Both the position numbers and the translations under genes were made by a program. Below are positions 26,050 to 33,725 of a DNA stretch of 55,787 nt, in pieces (the stretch's first letter is position 1; each line of letters begins with the position of its first letter). The DNA is from Hallerella sp963652365 (GTDB taxonomy: Bacteria; Fibrobacterota; Fibrobacteria; Fibrobacterales; Fibrobacteraceae), in assembly GCA_963652365.1 (NCBI GenBank), contig CAVJTH010000017.1, positions 1-55,787 of the forward strand, given 5' to 3'. The notes beneath the pieces are model-generated. The model searched no databases. It saw only the letters and a program-made list of their open reading frames with translations, and had not been told where the DNA came from.

Positions 26050-27018
26050 ATGTTGAAAAGTCGAAATCTCTCCCTGAAAATCCTTGTCGGAATTTTTTCG
26101 CTTGCCGTGTCGAGCGCTTTTGGTTTCCATGTTTCGGTCAAGTCCCTGACGACGGCTTCGCAGGTTTTTGTCGGCGACCGCTTTGACTATGAAATCTGCG
26201 TAACCGCTCCGGAAAGCGCGGCGGTCGATCTGCCGAGCTTCGTGGGGAACCTGGGAAATTTCGAAGTCAAGGACTTGCAGCACGAGGAACGCTCGGAAGG
26301 CGCGCCAAAGGGGCAGAAAAAGTTCGTGTGGCGCGCGACGCTCAACACGTTTGTCGCCGGGGATTTCCTGATCGCTCCGCAAGAGGTTCGGGCGGTTCTC
26401 GGGGCGGATTCCGTGATGACGCGGACGGATCCGGTAGCGGTCAAGGTCGTTTCGCGGACGGACGGTTCGGAAGAAGACATTCTGGACGTGGAAGAACCGC
26501 TTGCCGATACGCGCCTTCCGGTCTGGGTTTCGCTCTTGCTCGGAATCGTCGCCGCCGCGCTGCTGGTTCTCCTCGGATGGTTCCTGCACAAGAAGTTCCG
26601 CCGCGAAAAGGCTGCGCCCAGGCTCCCTCCCTACGAAGAAGCGGTGCTTGCGCTCAAGGATCTGCGTGAAAAGCAGCTGCTCGCGCTGGGGAACCAGGCC
26701 GAATTTTATGCCTCCCTGAGCGCTGTCGTGCGCCGCTATGTGGAACGGAGGTTCCTCGGCGAACATCCGGTGGAGGGAATTCTCGACGCGACGCTTTCGC
26801 AGTTGAAGGTCCGGATTTCGCAAATCGCCGAACTTTCCGAAGAATACCGGGCGGCGCTGGTGGAATTCGAGCGGGAGACCTATCCCGTGAAATTCGCCAA
26901 GATGAAAATCGGCGACGACCGCGGAATTTTCTGGGACGACTGGGCGGAGAAACTTTTCGAGGAGACGAGGCCCTCTCCGGAATCGGAAAGAAAGGAGGAC
27001 GTAAATGGATCTCGGTAA
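26050..27018 (+). CDS. Membrane protein with BatD/DUF4381-like arrangement
   Basis: A 322-residue protein. It has a signal peptide or anchor (residues about 5-25), an extracytoplasmic beta domain (about 26-155), a membrane helix LPVWVSLLLGIVAAALLVLL at about 157-176, and a cytoplasmic helical tail with PYEEAVLALKDLREKQLLAL. The tail pattern is that of DUF4381-like proteins found beside MoxR/DUF58/VWA genes. The first residues of the beta domain (VGDRFDYEICVTAPES) resemble BatD modules. The ATG follows the DUF58 stop by one base, and the end overlaps the next ATG by 14 bases. The role is inferred from context only. Confidence 0.7.
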   Translation: MLKSRNLSLKILVGIFSLAVSSAFGFHVSVKSLTTASQVFVGDRFDYEICVTAPESAAVDLPSFVGNLGNFEVKDLQHEERSEGAPKGQKKFVWRATLNTFVAGDFLIAPQEVRAVLGADSVMTRTDPVAVKVVSRTDGSEEDILDVEEPLADTRLPVWVSLLLGIVAAALLVLLGWFLHKKFRREKAAPRLPPYEEAVLALKDLREKQLLALGNQAEFYASLSAVVRRYVERRFLGEHPVEGILDATLSQLKVRISQIAELSEEYRAALVEFERETYPVKFAKMKIGDDRGIFWDDWAEKLFEETRPSPESERKEDVNGSR

Positions 27019-28099
27019 TCTGCATTTCCAGAATCCCGAAGCGTTCCTGCTTCTTCTGCTCGTTCCGCTTCTCGTTCTCGACTGGTGGTACCGCTCGCGC
27101 AAGAGAAAGAGTACGATCAAGTTCCCGGCGCTCGCCATTGCGAAACGGGCCGCCAAAGGTTCGAAAATCCATGCGCGGTATATCGTGCCCGCGCTGCGGA
27201 TCGCTGCGCTCTGCGCCTTTGTCGTTGCGCTCGCCCGTCCGCAAAACGCGACCGAGGTGGAATACACTTCGACCGACGGCGTCGATATCATGCTCGCGCT
27301 GGACGTTTCCGGGTCGATGGGGACGCTCGACATGCTGACGCGAACCGACCAGGCAAAGCTCGGCGTGATGAATGCGGAAAAGGTCCTGAAAAGCGGCAGG
27401 TTCTGGAACTATTCGCGCCTGGGCTATGCGAAAAACGTGATGGCGGAATTTATCGGCAAGCGGGAAAGCGACCGGATTGGGCTTTCGGTCTTTGCCGGGC
27501 GCTCCTACACGCTCGTGCCGCTCACTCTCGATTACGGCGCGCTTCTCGAAATCCTCGCCGCTGTCGATGATTCTTCGGCGTCGGGGAACGGAACCGCGAT
27601 CGGCGACGGGCTGATGACCTCCCTCGCGCGTCTCGAAAAGTCCGATGCGAAGTCGAAGGTGGTCGTGCTGCTCACGGACGGAATCGACAACGCGAGCCTT
27701 GTTCCGCCGCTCCATGCCGCGGAAGTCGCGAAGGCGCTCGGCGTCAAGGTCTATACGATTGGCGTCGGCAAGCGTTCGGGAAGCTTCCTGGCGTTCCAGC
27801 AGAATCCGTGGACGGGCGAAATTTCCTGGACGGAGCAGCCGATCCCGCCGGAGAACAGCCTCGACGAAAAGACGCTTTCGCAAATCGCTTCGAGTACGGG
27901 CGGGCGCTTTTACCGGGCCGAGAGCAAGGCGGACCTGGAAAAAATCTATGCGGAAATCGACCAGCTGGAAAAAACCGAAATCCAGACGATCGCCTATGCG
28001 CGCTATTCGGAAAAGTTCTATCCGTGGCTTCTCGCCGGAGCGCTTCTGATTCTTCTGGAACTGGTTCTTTCGAATACACGCTTTGTGAGGATTCCATGA
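27005..28099 (+). CDS. batA: VWA-domain membrane protein, BatA-like
   Basis: A 364-residue protein with membrane helices at about 12-29 and 58-78, a VWA domain, and a C-terminal helix (YPWLLAGALLILLELVL). The MIDAS motif is D100-x-S102-x-S104 (LDVSGSMG), with a later threonine/aspartate pair in LLTDGIDNA. This is the arrangement of BatA of the Bacteroides aerotolerance operon. The VWA domain should lie in the periplasm. It overlaps both neighbours (14 bases with the previous gene, ATGA with the next), so the operon is tightly coupled. Confidence 0.85.
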   Translation: MDLGNLHFQNPEAFLLLLLVPLLVLDWWYRSRKRKSTIKFPALAIAKRAAKGSKIHARYIVPALRIAALCAFVVALARPQNATEVEYTSTDGVDIMLALDVSGSMGTLDMLTRTDQAKLGVMNAEKVLKSGRFWNYSRLGYAKNVMAEFIGKRESDRIGLSVFAGRSYTLVPLTLDYGALLEILAAVDDSSASGNGTAIGDGLMTSLARLEKSDAKSKVVVLLTDGIDNASLVPPLHAAEVAKALGVKVYTIGVGKRSGSFLAFQQNPWTGEISWTEQPIPPENSLDEKTLSQIASSTGGRFYRAESKADLEKIYAEIDQLEKTEIQTIAYARYSEKFYPWLLAGALLILLELVLSNTRFVRIP

Positions 28100-29124
28100 G
28101 ATTTGCCGAACCGAATTTTCTGTGGTGCCTTTTTTCGCTCCCGCTTTTTCTGCTGCTCTTTCTTTATGCGTATCGTCGGCGGAAAAAGCTCGCGACGCGG
28201 TTCGCGTCGCTTTCAATGTTCCCGAAAATCGCGACTTCGCTTTCCGTGTGGCGTCGCGCGACAAAGACGACCCTCTTGCTCCTGGGGCTTGCCTTTCTGA
28301 TCGTCGCGCTTTCGCGCCCGCAGTGGGGACGTTCCATGGAGCACATCGAACGCAAGGGCCTCGACATTGTCCTCTTGCAGGACATTTCCCTTTCGATGCT
28401 CGCCGAAGACGTGAAGCCGAACCGTCTGATCCGATCCAGGCATGAAATTTCCTCCTTCCTGGATACGCTTTCGGGCGATCGGGTCGGGCTGGTGGCTTTT
28501 TCGGGAGAGGCGCAGACGCTCGTGCCGCTCACGCTCGATTACGGAACGGTGCAGACTATCTTGCAGAGTCTCGAACCGGGCTGGCTTTATCCGGGAACGG
28601 ATCTCGCCGCGGCAATCGACAAGGGACTCCAGATGTTTCGGCGCTCCAAGGTGCCGTCCAAGTATGCGGTCATGGTGCTGATGAGCGACGGCGAAGAACA
28701 GGACGCGAAGGCGGTGGAAAAGGCGAAGGAAGCCGCCGAGGCGGGGATCCGGATTTACACGGTCGGCATCGGTTCCAAGGAGGGCGTTCCCATTCCCGAA
28801 CCTTCGAAAACGGGAGACGTCGCTTACCACAAGGATCGCTTTGGAAACATCGTCACGACGCGCCTGGAAGAAAAGACCTTGCAGGATATCGCAAGCGTTA
28901 CCGGTGCGCGGTACTTCTATGCGAGTCCCGGCGAATTCCAGCTGCAGAAGGTCCTTTCGGAAATCGCCTCGATGGAAAAGCGCGACACGTCTTCGGACCA
29001 GATGGAAAGCTACAAGGACCGCTACCAGATTTTTCTCGCGATAGCCGCTCTGCTGTTCCTTGCCGAGGCGCTGCTTTCGGAACGTGGCAAGAGGCGCAAA
29101 CAGGTCGCTGGGCGTTTTAGCTGA
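28096..29124 (+). CDS. batB: VWA-domain membrane protein, BatB-like
   Basis: A 342-residue paralogue of the previous protein. Membrane helices are at about 8-26 and 58-73 and near the C-terminus (YQIFLAIAALLFLAEALL). The VWA MIDAS is D96-x-S98-x-S100 (LQDISLSM), with VLMSDGEEQDAKA later. The order VWA-VWA after MoxR and DUF58 matches batA-batB in Bacteroidota. GAGG lies five bases before ATG 28096, which overlaps the previous stop as ATGA. Confidence 0.85.
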   Translation: MRFAEPNFLWCLFSLPLFLLLFLYAYRRRKKLATRFASLSMFPKIATSLSVWRRATKTTLLLLGLAFLIVALSRPQWGRSMEHIERKGLDIVLLQDISLSMLAEDVKPNRLIRSRHEISSFLDTLSGDRVGLVAFSGEAQTLVPLTLDYGTVQTILQSLEPGWLYPGTDLAAAIDKGLQMFRRSKVPSKYAVMVLMSDGEEQDAKAVEKAKEAAEAGIRIYTVGIGSKEGVPIPEPSKTGDVAYHKDRFGNIVTTRLEEKTLQDIASVTGARYFYASPGEFQLQKVLSEIASMEKRDTSSDQMESYKDRYQIFLAIAALLFLAEALLSERGKRRKQVAGRFS

Positions 29125-29143
29125 TGAAAGGGATTTTGTACAA

Positions 29144-29872
29144 ATGAAGAAAATTTTCATCGTTCCTCTCTTTTTGTGCGCAGTGGCGCTTGCCCGCCCG
29201 ATAAACGACGGCAACGCGCTGTTCCGAAAGGGCGACTTTGCCGGTGCGCTCAAGAAATACGAAGAAGCCCGAAAGGACGAACCCGCGAACCCGCTGCTTT
29301 TCTACAACATCGGAACTTGCGCGTATAAGCTCGGCAACTATGAAACGGCGCAGAAGGAACTCGAAAGCGCCGTGCGGATGCCGGATTCTTCGCTCGCGTC
29401 GAAGGCCGCGTTCAACCTGGCGAATACGTTTTACCGGATAGGCGAAAAGACCTCGGAACCTTCGGAGCGCATCTCCAAGTGGCGCGAATCGGTCGGCTAT
29501 CTGAAAAAGGCGGTCGATTTGAATCCGGACTTTGAAAATGCCAAGCGAAACATCGAAATCGTCCAGCGAAAGCTCAAGGAGGAAATCGACCGGCAAAAGG
29601 AGCAGAACCAGGACAATCCGAACAATCAGGAACAGCCCGAACTTTCGGAGGCGGCGAAGCAGGCGCTTGCCCGCGCGCTCCAGATGTGCAGGGATGGCGC
29701 CTATTCGTCGGCGAAAGGCCTTCTCGAAAACACGATGGCCTCGGATTCCACCGCGTCGAGCCTCGGACCCTATATCCAGCGCATCGAGGACGTTATCGAC
29801 ATCAAGGCCGGACGCGCGCCCAAGAGCAAGATCGACCAGTCCAATGCGGACAACGATTTGGGGGTTATCTGA
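29144..29872 (+). CDS. Exported TPR protein, BatE/BatC-like
   Basis: A 242-residue protein with a signal peptide (KKIFIVPLFLCAVALA) and tetratricopeptide repeats at about 20-145: NALFRKGDFAGALKKYEEA, LLFYNIGTCAYKLGNYETAQ, KAAFNLANTFYRIGE. A charged, Gln/Asn-rich linker follows at about 150-165 and a helical end to 242. In Bat operons such proteins are periplasmic partners of the VWA proteins. ATG 29144 is set by the signal peptide; AAGGGA lies about 11 bases upstream. It overlaps the next gene by one base (TGATG). Confidence 0.75.
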   Translation: MKKIFIVPLFLCAVALARPINDGNALFRKGDFAGALKKYEEARKDEPANPLLFYNIGTCAYKLGNYETAQKELESAVRMPDSSLASKAAFNLANTFYRIGEKTSEPSERISKWRESVGYLKKAVDLNPDFENAKRNIEIVQRKLKEEIDRQKEQNQDNPNNQEQPELSEAAKQALARALQMCRDGAYSSAKGLLENTMASDSTASSLGPYIQRIEDVIDIKAGRAPKSKIDQSNADNDLGVI

Positions 29873-30534
29873 TGAACAAGCTTTCTTTTGGAATCGCCGT
29901 TCTCTCGGCGGCGACATTCTCGTTTGCGGCAAAGGCACCGAAGTCCGCGGAAAAGTATTATTCGGACGCCGCTTTCCAGTATATCGAAAACCGCTTGCCG
30001 ACTGCGGAAATCACATGCAAGGAAGGCCTGCAGCATTATCCGGACGATGCAAAGCTCCAGATGCTCGCGGACCGGATCGAAGAGTCAAAGAACGAACAGC
30101 AAAAGCAGAACCAGGAAAACAATTCAAGTCAGGACAAGCAGAATCCGGACCAGAACCAGGACCAGAATTCGGACAGGAATTCTTCCGAAAATTCGCAAAA
30201 CGAGAATCAGAACCCGAATCAAGATTCGGACGGGCAAAGCTCCGCCGGCGATAGTTCCGCGGAATCCAGCAGTTCGCAAGGCTCCGAAAATTCCGGTGCG
30301 GACAACAGCTCCGGGGAAAGTTCGAGCGATTCGCGGGGAAGTTCCGCAAGCGAACAGAACGCTCCGAAAGAAAGCTCCGATTCAAGCGGCGAAGGCGAAA
30401 ACGAAAAAGTTCCGCCCGGTCAGATGAGCCCGCAAGAAGCTTCGCAGCTGCTCAAGGATTTCGACGAGGAACACGGCGAACGGAAACCGTGGAAACCGGC
30501 AAGGGGAATGGCCCGGCCCGAAAAGGACTGGTGA
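29872..30534 (+). CDS. Exported TPR protein with Q/N/S-rich low-complexity region, BatC-like
   Basis: A 220-residue protein. Signal peptide about 1-20, then a short TPR-like helical pair (KSAEKYYSDAAFQYIENRLP, EITCKEGLQHYPDD), then about 110 residues rich in Gln, Asn, Ser, Asp and Glu, and a C-terminal helix (SPQEASQLLKDFDEEHGERK) before a basic end. The low-complexity part should be disordered. The C-terminal motif recurs in BatC-type proteins. It is the last gene of the operon, sharing one base with the preceding stop, and ends 18 bases from a convergent gene with no obvious terminator. Confidence 0.7.
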   Translation: MNKLSFGIAVLSAATFSFAAKAPKSAEKYYSDAAFQYIENRLPTAEITCKEGLQHYPDDAKLQMLADRIEESKNEQQKQNQENNSSQDKQNPDQNQDQNSDRNSSENSQNENQNPNQDSDGQSSAGDSSAESSSSQGSENSGADNSSGESSSDSRGSSASEQNAPKESSDSSGEGENEKVPPGQMSPQEASQLLKDFDEEHGERKPWKPARGMARPEKDW

Positions 30535-30552
30535 TTTCGTTCGCTGGAAGCG

Positions 30553-31239
30553 CTAGAATTCGTAGAAGACGCGTCCGCCGATTTCGATGTTGTGGTGCCA
30601 CAGCGTTTCGGAAAGATCGCTGTAGCCCGCGGTGTCGGAACTCACGCTGCGGATGAATAGCGGGCGGTAACGGATGGCAAAGTCGATGCCGAAAGGACGA
30701 ATCTTGTAGCGCATGTTTGCGGAAACGGCAAACGCGTTGGCGGCAAAGATGGCCGCTTCGCGGAACTCCTCGCCGTACTTGTCTTCGCCGACCGCTGCGC
30801 TGTGCACGGAAAGTCGTGAAAAGGAATACGAAAGCCCCGGCCCGATCTGGAAGTCTTCGGGATAGAAAAAGTAGTAGCGGTATTCCGCGGCGAACCGCCA
30901 ATAGTTCGCGTCGTTCCCTGTGCGGTAATCGGAATCTTTTCCGTAGTTCACGTCGATGTTCCACATCCCGAAGGAAACGGCAATCGTGTGCTGGTTAAAG
31001 TTGACGCCGATTTCCGCAAGCGGCAGCGGAAAGGAACCGATGGAGGGAACAAAGATCTTTTCCGGCTTGTCGCCGTCCGCATCCAGTACGCTCTTGCCGT
31101 CCAGGTCTCCGCCCAGGGAAAGGGAAGCGTCTAGCCCGAGCGAGACAAAATATGTCCGATGCCAGATGACTTTTTCGTGACTCTGGGCAAAGAGCGGCAC
31201 GCAGGCAAAAACGAGGAGAATGGCGAAAATCCGTTTCAT
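30553..31239 (-). CDS. Outer-membrane beta-barrel-like protein
   Basis: A 228-residue protein with a signal peptide (KRIFAILLVFACVPLFAQS) followed by alternating polar/aromatic strands typical of a small outer-membrane barrel: YFVSLGLDASLSLG, TIAVSFGMWNIDVNYG, WRFAAEYRYYFFYPEDFQIG, FAVSANMRYKIRPFGIDFAI. It ends in aromatic phenylalanine (GRVFYEF), as barrel proteins recognised by BamA do. Substrate or function is unknown. It lies eight bases after nadA on the same strand, probably co-transcribed. Confidence 0.7.
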   Translation of the reverse strand: MKRIFAILLVFACVPLFAQSHEKVIWHRTYFVSLGLDASLSLGGDLDGKSVLDADGDKPEKIFVPSIGSFPLPLAEIGVNFNQHTIAVSFGMWNIDVNYGKDSDYRTGNDANYWRFAAEYRYYFFYPEDFQIGPGLSYSFSRLSVHSAAVGEDKYGEEFREAAIFAANAFAVSANMRYKIRPFGIDFAIRYRPLFIRSVSSDTAGYSDLSETLWHHNIEIGGRVFYEF

Positions 31240-31247
31240 GGAAAACC

Positions 31248-32264
31248 CTACATGGCGGCGTAGCGGAACATTTCGTCGATGCAGCGCTTTGCGCGTTTCA
31301 TCACGCCTTCGTCGAGTTCGACTTTCGCCGCGTTCTCCGGGTGGCGAAGCGCTTCGAGAATGTTTTCGAGCGAGTTGGATTTCATGTACTTGCACATGCT
31401 GCAGCTGCCGATGAAGCTCTTGTCCGGAAACTCGTATTGCATCCGCGCGTTCAGTCCGCATTCCGTGAGGAGCAGGAACGGCGTGCTCTCGGGCTGTTCC
31501 CGGATGTATTTGACCATCTGGCCCGTGCTACCCACATAGTCGCTGAGCAGGGCGACTCCCGGGTGGCATTCCGGGTGGCTCACGACGCGAAGCCCCGGAT
31601 TCTGTTCACGGAAGAACCGGATGAGATCCGGGTCGTATTTTTCGTGGACGTAGCAGCAGCCCGAATGCAGCACGATTTTCTTGTGGATGCCCTTCTTGTC
31701 GAGAGCTTCCTGCAGGTTTTCGCCCATGAGGCGGTCCGGGACAAAGACAATCTTGTCGTTCGGAAGGCTCGAAACGATCTTGAAAACGTTGGAACTGGTG
31801 ACGCAGACGTCGCATTCCGCTTTCACGTCTGCGGTCGTGTTGATGTAGCAGACGAACGTGTGGTCGGGATATTTTTCGCGGAGGCTCTTGACTTCTTCGC
31901 CCGTGATGCTGTCGGCGAGGCTGCAACCGGAAAGCGGCCCCGGGATGAGAACCGCCTTGTCCGGGTTCAGGATCTTGGCCGTTTCGCCCATGAAGCGGAC
32001 CGCGGCGAAGACGATCATGTCGGCGTTCACCTTGGTAGCGTCCTGGCTGAGCTTGAAACTGTCCCCGTCGTAATCGGCGACGCCTAGAACGATTTCGGGC
32101 GCGACATAGCTGTGGGCGAGGATTACCGCGTTCCGCTCCTTCTTGAGCTCGTTGATTTCGTTGATCGTCGGAATCAGCTTTTCGCAGTATTCGAGCGTGT
32201 AGCTGCAGAGCACGGCGCCCGGTTGGATCTTTTTCAGTCGGTCGAAAAGTTCTTGCGCAGTCAT
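31248..32264 (-). CDS. nadA: Quinolinate synthase A
   Basis: A 338-residue NadA, the [4Fe-4S] enzyme that condenses iminoaspartate with dihydroxyacetone phosphate to quinolinate in NAD synthesis. Candidate cluster ligands are C114 (LSGCSLAD), C203/C204 (HSGCCYVHEKY) and C288/C291 (CSMCKYMKSN). AVILAHSYVAPEIVLG and VVSHPECHPGV are family segments. The length is normal. nadB and nadC are not in the window. It sits between two envelope-protein genes on the minus strand with short gaps (40 and 8 bases). Confidence 0.93.
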   Translation of the reverse strand: MTAQELFDRLKKIQPGAVLCSYTLEYCEKLIPTINEINELKKERNAVILAHSYVAPEIVLGVADYDGDSFKLSQDATKVNADMIVFAAVRFMGETAKILNPDKAVLIPGPLSGCSLADSITGEEVKSLREKYPDHTFVCYINTTADVKAECDVCVTSSNVFKIVSSLPNDKIVFVPDRLMGENLQEALDKKGIHKKIVLHSGCCYVHEKYDPDLIRFFREQNPGLRVVSHPECHPGVALLSDYVGSTGQMVKYIREQPESTPFLLLTECGLNARMQYEFPDKSFIGSCSMCKYMKSNSLENILEALRHPENAAKVELDEGVMKRAKRCIDEMFRYAAM

Positions 32265-32304
32265 AGTGCTAAAAATGTAGAAATTTTGAAATTGGGTGCG
32301 CCTT

Positions 32305-32823
32305 TTAGAAAAACGGGACTATCAAGCCGAAGCCAATGGGGAATGCTGGCGATTCGTTGTCTAGCGTTCCCGAGTCCCGTTCAAGATTCAGATAGTAGTC
32401 GCCGTTCCCCGCATAGAATTCCCAGCCGAATTCGGCGTAGGCCCCCAAATGCCGAAAGAACGCTTTTTGGATGCCCGCGCCAAAAACGGCTCGCCAGTAG
32501 TTGCGCGTTATTGTTTTCGTTGTAATCTGCCCTTGCGCGTTCAACGGGCCGTCGCAATCGAATCTGCCGTGAAACCAGGAAGACGCGTGGAACAGGTAGA
32601 TATACGGATTGGCCATCGGAAAATACAGCAGGGAAATTCCCTGTTCCGTGTAAGAGCTGTTAAAATTCTTGAACTGGATTCCCATGTTCAGCTCGTTTTT
32701 CACGATGCCGTATTCGACGCCCAAAATGCCTCTGCTCGGCGAAGCGATGCCGACAGACACGGTGAGATCGGAAGCGAAAGCGGAAACCGCGGAGAAGAAG
32801 AGGAAAAACAAGAGCCTTTTCAT
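32305..32823 (-). CDS. Exported protein, likely small beta-barrel
   Basis: A 172-residue protein with a signal peptide (KRLLFFLFFSAVSAFA) and beta-rich mature part ending in aromatic residues (FGLIVPFF). Segments such as LTVSVGIASPSRGILGVEYG and LGAYAEFGWEFYAGNG fit outer-membrane strands. No named family is recognised. GAGG lies before the ATG; TATTTTTG (complement of 32844-32851) is a plausible -10 for this gene and the following nadA. Confidence 0.65.
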   Translation of the reverse strand: MKRLLFFLFFSAVSAFASDLTVSVGIASPSRGILGVEYGIVKNELNMGIQFKNFNSSYTEQGISLLYFPMANPYIYLFHASSWFHGRFDCDGPLNAQGQITTKTITRNYWRAVFGAGIQKAFFRHLGAYAEFGWEFYAGNGDYYLNLERDSGTLDNESPAFPIGFGLIVPFF

Positions 32824-33125
32824 TCCATACCTCGTTTATGTTACAAAAATAGGAGTTTTTGCGTTGATTATCAAGCGACTTTCGTTGAACAAATACTTAC
32901 TATTTGAACGGACAATCAAATAGTCCGGGACGCCCGTATCCCAAATCACTTTTTTCGGCGGATTCCCAAAAATCTCTTGACAACTTTTTTTTCTTATGTT
33001 TAGAAAGCGAGTAAGCGGAATGTCTGTTATCTTTTAAAAAGATTGCCGTCTTGCTTGCGAAGGATGAAGATGAAAGAGGTTAATAGCTCGTTCAAGAATT
33101 CAGCAAATCTGTAAAAGGAGAATCT
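32824..33125. other. Intergenic region between divergent genes, A+T-rich
   Basis: About 300 bases without a convincing gene. It holds the minus-strand promoter candidate at 32844-32851 and, at 33113-33119, the AAAGGAG ribosome-binding site of the next gene. TTGACA at 32977 is present, but no -10 lies at normal distance. Composition shifts towards A+T here and stays so to about 36710. Confidence 0.5.
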
Positions 33126-33722
33126 ATGTTTGAACAGGAAACGAAAGAACTGATCATTGTGCACGATAAGGATACCGCCGAGTACGCATCTTATCTGATA
33201 CAGCTTATCGGTTTGAAGGATGACAAGCCGGACGGAACCGCCGTGGGAACAAGGGACGGTTCTATTCGGGCTGCCATGTGGAGTGTTAAAGAATATCGCG
33301 ACACGTTGTCGAAAATTTCTTCAGACACCCACGTTCTTATCTTGGGCGATGCGAAGCTAATCGAAGAGAATAAATCCCATATCAAAACGGAATTTTCCGA
33401 ATATGGGATGACTTTTGGATGGTTGGGGATGCGGGCGATCATGTTCGTCGATTCGCGGGCATATGACAAGAAAGAATATGAGCAGTTTGTCGAATTTGCC
33501 AAAAAAGATCAGGAATCGTTCAAGAAAAGCATTTCCGATTTGGGCGTGATAAAAAGTCTTGCCATCGGCATTCCCTTGTATCTTTTGGGTGGCGTGATTC
33601 CGGTCGGCGTTGCGGCTTTAGTCCGGCATTTTAAAATGAAAAACCAATACTTCAAGGAAAGAAATTATGCGTTAGCCCTGCATACGTATCTATACGGACT
33701 GTCGAAATTTATGGAGAGCTGA
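33126..33722 (+). CDS. Uncharacterised protein with C-terminal membrane helix, first gene of a two-gene module
   Basis: A 198-residue protein of unknown function. The N-terminal 120 residues read like a small alpha/beta domain (KELIIVHDKDTAEYASYLI, then HVLILGDAKLIEE, then AIMFVDSRAY). Residues about 145-165 form a hydrophobic helix (LAIGIPLYLLGGVIPVGVAA), followed by a basic stretch and a short helical tail. From memory, similar short proteins sit beside long companion proteins in gut Firmicutes, also uncharacterised; I could not check this. AAAGGAG is ideally placed. It precedes the 503-residue gene by three bases, so the two are co-translated. Confidence 0.65.
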   Translation: MFEQETKELIIVHDKDTAEYASYLIQLIGLKDDKPDGTAVGTRDGSIRAAMWSVKEYRDTLSKISSDTHVLILGDAKLIEENKSHIKTEFSEYGMTFGWLGMRAIMFVDSRAYDKKEYEQFVEFAKKDQESFKKSISDLGVIKSLAIGIPLYLLGGVIPVGVAALVRHFKMKNQYFKERNYALALHTYLYGLSKFMES

Positions 33723-33725
33723 TAA

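Noticed and set aside
32977..33000. TTGACA with TATGTT as promoter of the two-gene module
   Set aside because: The spacer is only 12 bases, too short for a usual sigma-70 promoter.
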